Below, piece after piece: positions 1 to 5,226 of a DNA stretch of 5,226 nt. Source of the stretch: an uncultured Lysobacter sp. (GTDB lineage: Bacteria; Pseudomonadota; Gammaproteobacteria; Xanthomonadales; Xanthomonadaceae); NCBI GenBank assembly GCA_902805755.1, contig CADCUA010000653.1, positions 1 through 5,226 of the forward strand, written 5' to 3'. The translations under genes were made by a program, and so were the position numbers. The notes below the pieces were generated by a model. The model was not told the DNA's origin. It made no database searches and saw only the letters and a program-made list of their open reading frames with translations. How positions within the stretch are numbered: the stretch's first letter is position 1; each line of letters begins with the position of its first letter.

Positions 1-1
1 C

Positions 2-847
2 GACCCGCACGCGCTTCGCGTGCAGGGCGACCGCGCAATCGGCTTGGGCGCCTGTGACATCAAGGGCGCCGCCGCCGGGTTGCTTGCCGCTGCCGCGGTG
101 ACCGAGGGTGATGCGGCGTTCCTTTTCAGCACCGATGAGGAAGCGAACGATGCGCGCTGCATCCCGGCGTTCCTCGCCAGCGACCACGGCTTCAGCGAAG
201 CGATCATTGCCGAGCCGACGCAATGCGAGGCCGTCCTCGCGCACCGCGGCATCAGTTCCGTGCTGATGCGTTTTCGCGGCGCCGCCGGCCATGCATCGGA
301 CGCGAACGCGCTGGATGCGAGCGCGTTGCATCATGCAATGCGCTGGGGCAATGCAGCGCTCGGGCACGTGGAATCTCTCGCGCATGCACGCTTCGGCGGA
401 CTGACCGGCCTGCGTTTCAACATCGGCCGCGTCGAAGGCGGCATCAAGGCGAACATGATCGCGCCCGAGGCCGAGGTGCGCTTCGGCTTCCGCCCGTTGC
501 CATCCATGTCGTTCGACGCGTTGCACGAGGCATTCCGGCTGCTCGCGCCCGCGGACGCTGTCGAGCGTTACGAGGAAACATTCCGCGGCCCCCCGTTGCC
601 CGCCGGCGACATTGCCGATGCCGAGCGTCGCCGCCTGGATGCGCGCGACCTCGCCGATGCACTGGACCTGCCGATCGGCAACGCCGTCGACTTCTGGACG
701 GAAGCCTCGCTGTTCTCCGCTGCGGGCCTGACCACGCTCGTGTACGGCCCGGGCGACATCGCCCAGGCGCACACGGCCGATGAATGGGTGTCGCTGGACC
801 AGCTCGAAGCGGCGGCCGCGACCTATCGCCGCCTGCTGTCGGCCTGA
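2..847 (+). CDS. argE': N-acetyl-L-citrulline (or N-acetylornithine) deacetylase, M20 family, 5'-truncated by window edge
   Basis: Cytoplasmic zinc-dependent M20 peptidase-family deacetylase that removes the acetyl group from an N-acetylated arginine precursor. The reading frame is open to the window edge, so the start lies outside. 281 residues are visible; relatives have about 365, so roughly 85 N-terminal residues, including the first metal-binding His motif, are missing. The GTG at 20 is internal, because the codons before it (DPHALR) continue the family sequence. Visible M20 landmarks, counted from the first visible codon: the metal-bridging Asp in GLGACDIKG (Asp19), the catalytic/metal Glu pair in STDEEAN (Glu46-Glu47), a further metal-binding Glu in IIAEPT (Glu71), the dimerisation-domain stretch GGIKANMIAPEAEVRFGFRP, and the C-terminal metal His in GPGDIAQAHTADEW (His257). 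The protein closely resembles the Xanthomonas campestris N-acetylcitrulline deacetylase as I remember it, and the fused kinase-synthase next door fits that pathway. The choice of acetylcitrulline over acetylornithine as substrate is inference. First gene of the visible cluster, 35 nt before argB. Confidence 0.9.
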   Translation, partial: DPHALRVQGDRAIGLGACDIKGAAAGLLAAAAVTEGDAAFLFSTDEEANDARCIPAFLASDHGFSEAIIAEPTQCEAVLAHRGISSVLMRFRGAAGHASDANALDASALHHAMRWGNAALGHVESLAHARFGGLTGLRFNIGRVEGGIKANMIAPEAEVRFGFRPLPSMSFDALHEAFRLLAPADAVERYEETFRGPPLPAGDIADAERRRLDARDLADALDLPIGNAVDFWTEASLFSAAGLTTLVYGPGDIAQAHTADEWVSLDQLEAAAATYRRLLSA

Positions 848-882
848 CCTTTTAACTGTGCGATCCGGATTGACCCACTGAA

Positions 883-2190
883 ATGACCGAACTGCGCTCC
901 ACCATCCTGCGCCTGCTCGCGAACATGGCGAGCACCAAGGAAATCCAGCAATACCTCAAGCGCTTTTCGCAGGTCGATGCCGCGCGCTTCGCCGTGGTGA
1001 AGGTGGGCGGCGCCGTGCTGCGCGATGAATGCGAGGCGCTGGTGTCCTCGCTCGCGTTCCTGCAGCAGGTCGGGCTGACGCCGATCGTCGTACACGGTGC
1101 GGGGCCGCAGCTCGATGCGCGTATGCACGAGGCCGGCATCGAAAAGCAGACGGTCGATAACCTGCGCGTCACGCCACCGGAGGTGCTGGCCGTGGTGCGG
1201 CAGGTGATGCGCGACGAGAACCTGCGCCTGGTGGAGGCGTTGCAGGCGCAGGATGTCCGTGCCACGTCCATCCAGTCCGGAGTGTTCGAAGCGACGCTGC
1301 TGGACCGCGAGGTCTACGGGCTGGTCGGTCGCGTCACGCGTGTGGATGTCGAGGCGATCCACGCCGCAACGCGCAGCGGCTCGATCCCGGTCATCACTTC
1401 GCTCGCGGAAACCCGCGATGGCCAGATCGTCAACGTCAACGCCGACTGGGCCGCGAACGAGCTCATCAAGACGTTGCAGCCGTACAAGATCGTGTTCCTC
1501 ACCGGCACCGGTGGCCTGCTCGACGGTGAGGGCCGGCTGATCGACTCGATCAATCTCAGCACCGAATACGACGAGCTCATCGCGCAGTCGTGGCTGCATT
1601 CGGGCATGAAGGTGAAGATCGAGCAGATCCATGACCTGCTGATGGCGCTGCCGCCGGCGTCGTCCGTGTCGATCACCCGGCCGTCGGAGCTTGCAAAGGA
1701 GTTGTTCACGCACAAGGGCTCGGGCACGCTTGTGCGTCGCGGCGAGCGCGTGCTGCGCGCGGCAAGCTGGGATGAACTCGATCTGCCGCGCCTGCGCGAG
1801 TTGATCGAATCCGCCTTCGGTCGTCGCCTGCTGCCCGACTACTTCGAGCGCACGCGACTGCAGCGCGCTTACGTCAGCGAGCATTACCGCGCGGCCGTCA
1901 TCATCACCGACGAGGATGGCAACCCGTATCTGGACAAGTTCGCCGTGCTCGACGAAGCGCAGGGCGAAGGCCTGGGGCGGGCGGTATGGCAGGTGATGCG
2001 CGAGGAAACGCCGCGCCTGTTCTGGCGATCGCGTCGCGGCAACCCGGTCAATGCGTTCTATTTCAGCGAGGCGGACGGGTGCGTCAAGCAGCCGGACTGG
2101 AAGGTGTTCTGGTATGGGCTTGAAGGCTTCGACCGTATCGCGCGGTGCGTTGAACACTGCCGCGCACGCCCGGCAACGCTGGAGGACTGA
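883..2190 (+). CDS. argB: Bifunctional N-acetylglutamate kinase / N-acetylglutamate synthase (vertebrate-like NAGS/K)
   Basis: 435-residue cytoplasmic enzyme expected to catalyse both opening steps of arginine synthesis: acetyl-CoA + glutamate to N-acetylglutamate, then ATP-dependent phosphorylation to N-acetylglutamyl phosphate. The N-terminal amino-acid-kinase domain spans about residues 25-275. It shows the Lys/Gly motif VVKVGGAV (Lys40), VHGAGPQL (about 70-77), NVNADWAAN (184-192, Asp188) and SGMKVK (240-245). The C-terminal N-acetyltransferase domain (about 285-435) shows the acetyl-CoA loop QGEGLG (360-365) and [16 protein letters not shown] (379-394). The latter matches the human NAGS motif LFWRSRxxNPxNxxYF, followed by a matching FWYGL. 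A plain ArgB of about 300 residues would lack this second domain. The start is well bounded: an in-frame TGA at 871-873 makes ATG 883 the first possible start, although its Shine-Dalgarno is poor. An internal Met15 (MASTKE) is less likely because relatives have residues before it. Characterised relatives are inhibited by arginine; that control is expected here but not visible. Confidence 0.95.
   Translation: MTELRSTILRLLANMASTKEIQQYLKRFSQVDAARFAVVKVGGAVLRDECEALVSSLAFLQQVGLTPIVVHGAGPQLDARMHEAGIEKQTVDNLRVTPPEVLAVVRQVMRDENLRLVEALQAQDVRATSIQSGVFEATLLDREVYGLVGRVTRVDVEAIHAATRSGSIPVITSLAETRDGQIVNVNADWAANELIKTLQPYKIVFLTGTGGLLDGEGRLIDSINLSTEYDELIAQSWLHSGMKVKIEQIHDLLMALPPASSVSITRPSELAKELFTHKGSGTLVRRGERVLRAASWDELDLPRLRELIESAFGRRLLPDYFERTRLQRAYVSEHYRAAVIITDEDGNPYLDKFAVLDEAQGEGLGRAVWQVMREETPRLFWRSRRGNPVNAFYFSEADGCVKQPDWKVFWYGLEGFDRIARCVEHCRARPATLED
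2181..2186 (+). promoter_or_regulatory. Shine-Dalgarno for the GNAT gene, inside the end of argB
   Basis: GGAGGA lies 8 nt before the ATG at 2195 and overlaps the last sense codons of argB. It is the best ribosome-binding site in the window. It decides the GNAT start, although that reading frame is open back to about 2051 within argB. Its position implies translational coupling with argB. Confidence 0.8.
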
Positions 2191-2194
2191 CGGC

Positions 2195-2812
2195 ATGGAT
2201 ATCGAAGCAGTCCCTTCGCCATGGAACCACGTGCCGCGTCTGCAGGGCCGGCACGTCAGCCTGGAGCCGTTGGGAATGGAGCATGCGGATGCGCTCGGCG
2301 CGGCGGTGAGCGACGGCGAGTTGTGGCAGCTGTGGTACACGAACGTGCCTGCGCCTGATGCAGCGATGACCTATATCGAAAAGGCGCTTGCGCAGCGGCA
2401 GGCCGGGCAGGCGCTGCCGTTCGCAGTGCGGGACGCGTCCGGCACCGTCGTGGGCAGCACGCGGCTGTACGCGCTCGACCCGGTCACGCCACGCGCGACG
2501 ATCGGCTACACCTGGTACGCGCGTCGCGCGCAGCGCACGGGGCTCAACACCGAGGCGAAGATGCTGCTGTTGGGCCATGCATTCGAAATACTGGGCTGCA
2601 TCGCCGTTGCTTTCGAGACCAGCCGCTTCAATGGGGTCTCGCGCGCGGCGATCGCGCGACTCGGCGCACGCGAGGACGGCATCCTGCGCAACCACACACG
2701 CCACGCCGACGGCAGCGTGCGCGACACGGTCGTGTTCTCGATCCTGGACAGCGAATGGCCGACCGTTCGCGGACATCTGCAGGCGCGACTGGAGAGCCAT
2801 GGGCATGGGTGA
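2195..2812 (+). CDS. GNAT-family N-acetyltransferase, RimJ/RimL type, substrate unknown
   Basis: 205-residue single-domain GNAT protein, expected to be cytoplasmic since no signal peptide or membrane segment is visible. It should transfer acetyl from acetyl-CoA to an amine of unknown identity. The fold is recognisable from [19 protein letters not shown] near the N-terminus (typical RimL opening), strand motif VVGSTRL (85-91), [20 protein letters not shown] (103-122; the acetyl-CoA loop, with Asn118 and Glu120 as in RimJ/RimL relatives), then FETSRFN (140-146) and [10 protein letters not shown] (149-158), the conserved Asn-x2-Ser-x2-Ala-Ile region. [12 protein letters not shown] near the C-terminus is also family-typical. 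ATG 2195 is chosen for its strong Shine-Dalgarno. The gene starts 4 nt after argB and its stop overlaps argC, so it is an integral operon member. RimL-type enzymes modify protein N-termini, antibiotics, polyamines or small amines. A role in arginine synthesis is only suggested by position. The neighbouring NAGS/K already carries a synthase domain, so this is not needed as the ArgA. Confidence 0.88.
   Translation: MDIEAVPSPWNHVPRLQGRHVSLEPLGMEHADALGAAVSDGELWQLWYTNVPAPDAAMTYIEKALAQRQAGQALPFAVRDASGTVVGSTRLYALDPVTPRATIGYTWYARRAQRTGLNTEAKMLLLGHAFEILGCIAVAFETSRFNGVSRAAIARLGAREDGILRNHTRHADGSVRDTVVFSILDSEWPTVRGHLQARLESHGHG
2791..2796 (+). promoter_or_regulatory. Shine-Dalgarno for argC, inside the GNAT gene
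   Basis: GGAGAG lies 8 nt before the ATG at 2805 but only 2 nt before the in-frame ATG at 2799. The spacing favours 2805 as the argC start. Either choice leaves argC overlapping the GNAT stop codon (2810-2812), consistent with translational coupling. Confidence 0.65.
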
Positions 2813-3794
2813 TGTCACAGGATTAACGACGCGAGTGCCCGTCGGGATTGTCGGCGCGCGCGGTCACGTCGGCGCCGAACTGATCGCACTCATTGCCGCG
2901 CATCCGCATTTCGAGCTTGCGTTCGTCGGCTCGCGCGAACTGGCGGGCCAGCTGGTGTCGCAGCATCATCCGCAGGTGCGCGGCGAATTGCGCTACACCG
3001 CGCTGCGACCCGATGAGCTACCTGCGCTGGGCGCACAGGCGATCGTGCTGGCGATGCCGAACGGCAGGGCGGGCGAAGCGGTCGCTGCCATCGATGCAGC
3101 CGGCGCGGATCCGGTTATCGTCGACCTGTCGGCGGATTACCGTTTCGACAGCGCCTGGCATTACGGACTGCCTGAGCTCACGCGCACCCCGCATCCCGGG
3201 AGCCGGCGCATCAGCAACCCGGGCTGCTACGCGACGGCGATGCAGCTCGCGATCGCGCCGATGCTGGACGTGCTGTCCGGCCCCGTGCAGTGCTTCGGTG
3301 TGTCGGGGTATTCCGGCGCCGGCACCACGCCTTCGGAGAAGAACGACCCGGAATGCCTGCGTGACAACCTGATGCCGTACGCGCTCACCGGCCATGTGCA
3401 CGAGCGCGAGGTCACGCGGCGACTCGGCCATGCGGTGGAGTTCATGCCGCACGTCGCGCCGCATTTCCGTGGGCTGAGCATCACCGCGAATCTGCATCTC
3501 GCACGCGAGTTCAAGCTCGACGAAGTGCAGGAGCGCTACCAGGCGCGCTACGCCGCCGAGCCGCTGGTGCATGTGTCGAGCGAAGCGCCGTGGGTGAGCC
3601 GCATCGCGGGACAGCATCACGTCGAGGTCGGCGGGTTCACGCTGGATGCGGACGGGCGGCGCCTGGTCGTGGTCGCGACGCTGGACAACCTGCTCAAGGG
3701 CGCGGCGACGCAGGCGCTGCAGAATCTGAACAACGCATTCGGATTCGATGAGTGGCTGGGAATACCGCGCGCATCGAGTGGGGCGTCGTCGTGA
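2805..3794 (+). CDS. argC: N-acetyl-gamma-glutamyl-phosphate reductase
   Basis: 329-residue cytoplasmic NADPH-dependent reductase converting N-acetylglutamyl phosphate to N-acetylglutamate 5-semialdehyde, directly after the kinase step encoded upstream. The N-terminal Rossmann motif is [10 protein letters not shown] (14-23, G-x2-G-x2-G-x2-G). [10 protein letters not shown] and YGLPELTR are ArgC landmarks. The catalytic cysteine is Cys141 in [14 protein letters not shown], and GHVHEREV (196-203) corresponds to the family's HRHxPEIEQ site, making His199 the likely catalytic base. [12 protein letters not shown] and the C-terminal [17 protein letters not shown] are also typical. ATG 2805 is preferred on Shine-Dalgarno spacing; ATG 2799 would add two residues. 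The gene overlaps the end of the GNAT gene by 8 nt. The tail RASSGASS after the usual end (LGIP) makes it slightly longer than the ~316 residues I recall for Xanthomonas; nothing suggests this matters. Confidence 0.96.
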   Translation: MGDVTGLTTRVPVGIVGARGHVGAELIALIAAHPHFELAFVGSRELAGQLVSQHHPQVRGELRYTALRPDELPALGAQAIVLAMPNGRAGEAVAAIDAAGADPVIVDLSADYRFDSAWHYGLPELTRTPHPGSRRISNPGCYATAMQLAIAPMLDVLSGPVQCFGVSGYSGAGTTPSEKNDPECLRDNLMPYALTGHVHEREVTRRLGHAVEFMPHVAPHFRGLSITANLHLAREFKLDEVQERYQARYAAEPLVHVSSEAPWVSRIAGQHHVEVGGFTLDADGRRLVVVATLDNLLKGAATQALQNLNNAFGFDEWLGIPRASSGASS

Positions 3795-3870
3795 GGCGCG
3801 CATCGGAGCTCTCGACTGCGGTCGCGGTGCCCGCCCATCCGCAGCGCCCATCCAACGCACGGGGTATCGC
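3795..3870 (+). other. argC-argH intergenic spacer, 76 nt
   Basis: This is the longest gap between genes in the window. It holds no T-tract terminator and no convincing -35/-10 pair, so argH is probably read through from argC. It contains a weak 4-bp stem (CGAC-TGCG-GTCG, 3813-3824) and a 9-bp direct repeat CGCCCATCC (3832-3840 and 3845-3853), neither with an assignable role. GGGG at 3861-3864 is a weak ribosome-binding site for argH. The argH reading frame is open through the whole spacer. Confidence 0.5.
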
Positions 3871-5196
3871 ATGAGCAATCTTTTGTGGCAGAAGCCCGGT
3901 GTGGAGGTCGAGGCCGGCATCCAGCGGTTCCTGGCGGGTGACGACGTGGTGCTGGACCGCGAGTTCTTCCTGTTCGATATCCGCGCCAGCGCCGTGCATG
4001 CGCAAGGTCTGCACATCATTGGTCTTCTGGACGATGACGAGCTCGCCGGGCTGCTGCGCGAGCTGGATGTGCTCGCCGCCGACTTCGCCTCCGGCCGCTT
4101 CGTGCTCGATGACCGTTTCGAAGACGGGCATTCGGCGATCGAGTCGCGCCTGACCGAGCGCCTCGGCGATGCCGGACGGAAAATCCACACCGGTCGCAGC
4201 CGCAATGACCAGGTGCTCGTGGCAACGCGTCTGTGGCTGCGGGAGCGTCTTGATGAGCTGGCTGGCGTCTGTCGGGAGGTCGCCGGCATCGCACTCGAAC
4301 GCGCGGCGGCGGAGCAGGGCATCGCGATGCCGGGGTACACGCACATGCAGCGCGCGGTCGTGTCGTCCTGCGGCATGTGGTGGGCGGGCTGGGCCGAGGC
4401 CTACATCGACAATGCGGTGCGCGCGCGCGACACGCGGGCCTGGGTCGATGCCAATCCGCTAGGCACGGCCGCGGGTTATGGCGTCAACCTGCCGCTCGCG
4501 CGCGACCACGCCACGCAGGCGCTGGGTTTCGGCCGCATGCAGGTTGCCGCCACCTATGCGCAACTCTCCCGAGGCAAGTTCGAACTGGCGGCCATCGACG
4601 CACTCGGCTCGGCGCTGCTGGATCTGCGCCGCCTCGCCTGGGACCTCAGCCTGTTTACCAGCGCCGAGTTCGGATTCGTCTCCTTGCCTGCGCAGTACAC
4701 GACCGGCAGCTCGATCATGCCGAACAAGCGCAACCCCGACGTCGTCGAACTCATGCGTGCGAGCTATGCGAGCGTCGCGGCCGCCCGTTGCGAGATCGAA
4801 CAACTGCTGTCGCTGCCATCGGGCTACCACCGCGACCTGCAGTTCTCCAAGGGCGCGGTGGTGCACGCGTTCGGTCGCGGGCTCGCTGCACTGCGGCTCT
4901 TGCCCAACCTGTTGCGCAACCTCGAATGGCGCCCGCAGGCGATGCAGGCGGCGTTGGAACCTTCCATGTACGCGACCGACCTCGCCGTCGACCTGGCGCG
5001 GCAAGGCGTTCCGTTCCGCGAGGCCTACCGTCAGGCCGCGGATCCGGCCAGTTGGGCGTCGAGCGATCCCGCCGCCAGCCTGGCCGCGCGCGTGTCGCCG
5101 GGGGCGGGGGGGGATCTGCGGCTTGAATGTCTACGAGAGAGGCTTTGCGTGCTCGGGTCTGCAGTCGGCATATGTCGGGACCGGTCAGAAAGCTAG
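3871..5196 (+). CDS. argH: Argininosuccinate lyase
   Basis: 441-residue cytoplasmic lyase of the fumarase/aspartase superfamily, acting as a homotetramer in relatives. It splits argininosuccinate into arginine and fumarate, the last step of the pathway. Landmarks: N-terminal [28 protein letters not shown] (His106), the catalytic-site His in [12 protein letters not shown] (His158), [10 protein letters not shown], and the superfamily signature [14 protein letters not shown] with the catalytic serine loop (Ser280-Ser281). ATG 3871 is chosen because the protein then starts as Xanthomonas ArgH does ([10 protein letters not shown]), despite a weak GGGG ribosome-binding site. The frame is open further upstream to 3748, but that part overlaps argC and has no family match. 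The C-terminus reaches [16 protein letters not shown], matching the family end ([22 protein letters not shown]), then runs about 17 residues past it to TAG at 5194-5196, making the protein about 10 residues longer than the ~431 I recall. Codon use changes from about 5119 (CTT, TGT, CTA, CGA, AGG, ATA), just after a G5-C-G8 run, so the extreme C-terminus is less certain. Confidence 0.94.
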   Translation: MSNLLWQKPGVEVEAGIQRFLAGDDVVLDREFFLFDIRASAVHAQGLHIIGLLDDDELAGLLRELDVLAADFASGRFVLDDRFEDGHSAIESRLTERLGDAGRKIHTGRSRNDQVLVATRLWLRERLDELAGVCREVAGIALERAAAEQGIAMPGYTHMQRAVVSSCGMWWAGWAEAYIDNAVRARDTRAWVDANPLGTAAGYGVNLPLARDHATQALGFGRMQVAATYAQLSRGKFELAAIDALGSALLDLRRLAWDLSLFTSAEFGFVSLPAQYTTGSSIMPNKRNPDVVELMRASYASVAAARCEIEQLLSLPSGYHRDLQFSKGAVVHAFGRGLAALRLLPNLLRNLEWRPQAMQAALEPSMYATDLAVDLARQGVPFREAYRQAADPASWASSDPAASLAARVSPGAGGDLRLECLRERLCVLGSAVGICRDRSES

Positions 5197-5226
5197 TAAA
5201 GCTGTCATCTAGTGACGCGGGGCGGG

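Noticed and set aside
823..2340. Long antisense open frame (505 codons) opposite argB
   Set aside because: It is a mirror of the high-GC codon pattern of argB. The translation is rich in Arg, His and Gln with no recognisable domain, and the + strand here encodes a clear two-domain enzyme.
2388..2798. In-frame extension of argC upstream into the GNAT gene
   Set aside because: The extension is Arg/Ser-rich shadow of the GNAT coding sequence, and ArgC homology only begins around residue 11 of the short form, next to a good Shine-Dalgarno.
3813..3824. Possible terminator hairpin between argC and argH
   Set aside because: The stem is only 4 bp and there is no T-tract after it.
3832..3853. 9-bp direct repeat CGCCCATCC, 13 nt apart, in the argC-argH spacer
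   Set aside because: Only two short copies in GC-rich sequence, with no symmetry or promoter context; consistent with chance.
3748..3870. N-terminal extension of argH to an upstream ATG overlapping argC
   Set aside because: The extra 41 residues have no family match, and the protein starting at 3871 matches the usual ArgH N-terminus.
3018..4376. Long antisense open frame (452 codons) opposite argC and argH
   Set aside because: Low-complexity Arg/Ser-rich translation with no family motif, opposite two clearly recognisable enzymes; a GC-rich shadow frame.
5197..5226. Sequence after argH, checked for a terminator or the start of another gene such as proB
   Set aside because: Only 30 nt; no hairpin with T-tract and no supported start codon with a ribosome-binding site.

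Overview
The window is a GC-rich (roughly two-thirds G+C) bacterial arginine-biosynthesis gene cluster, with every gene on the + strand. Gene order and protein sequence point to a gammaproteobacterium of the Lysobacteraceae/Xanthomonadaceae (Lysobacter, Luteimonas, Xanthomonas and relatives). Three things support this: a fused acetylglutamate kinase/synthase of the vertebrate-like type, an ArgE-type M20 deacetylase very close to the Xanthomonas N-acetylcitrulline deacetylase as I remember it, and ArgC and ArgH proteins of the Xanthomonas kind. The genus is an inference from remembered family sequences; no search was run.

Layout: (1) The 3' three-quarters of an M20 deacetylase gene (argE', N-acetylcitrulline/N-acetylornithine deacetylase) runs in from the left edge and ends at 847. 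(2) After a 35-nt gap comes argB, encoding a bifunctional N-acetylglutamate kinase-synthase (883-2190). (3) Four nt later, with its Shine-Dalgarno inside the end of argB, comes a RimJ/RimL-type GNAT acetyltransferase of unknown substrate (2195-2812). (4) argC (about 2805-3794) overlaps the end of the GNAT gene by 8 nt (or 14 nt with the alternative start). (5) After a 76-nt gap comes argH, argininosuccinate lyase (3871-5196). Its last ~28 codons use unusual codons and follow a G5-C-G8 tract. Only 30 nt follow the argH stop.

How they work together: the kinase-synthase makes N-acetylglutamate and phosphorylates it, and ArgC reduces the acyl phosphate to the semialdehyde. An aminotransferase outside the window gives N-acetylornithine. 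In the Xanthomonas version of the pathway, acetylornithine is carbamoylated to N-acetylcitrulline by a dedicated transcarbamylase (outside the window), and the ArgE'-type enzyme deacetylates it to citrulline. ArgG (outside) and ArgH finish the pathway. The GNAT enzyme sits inside the translationally coupled core and is the only member without an obvious place in the pathway.

I found no RNA gene, mobile element, CRISPR array, clear promoter or intrinsic terminator. The window is mostly a known but unusual arginine pathway. The least explained parts are the embedded GNAT gene and the odd 3' end of argH.
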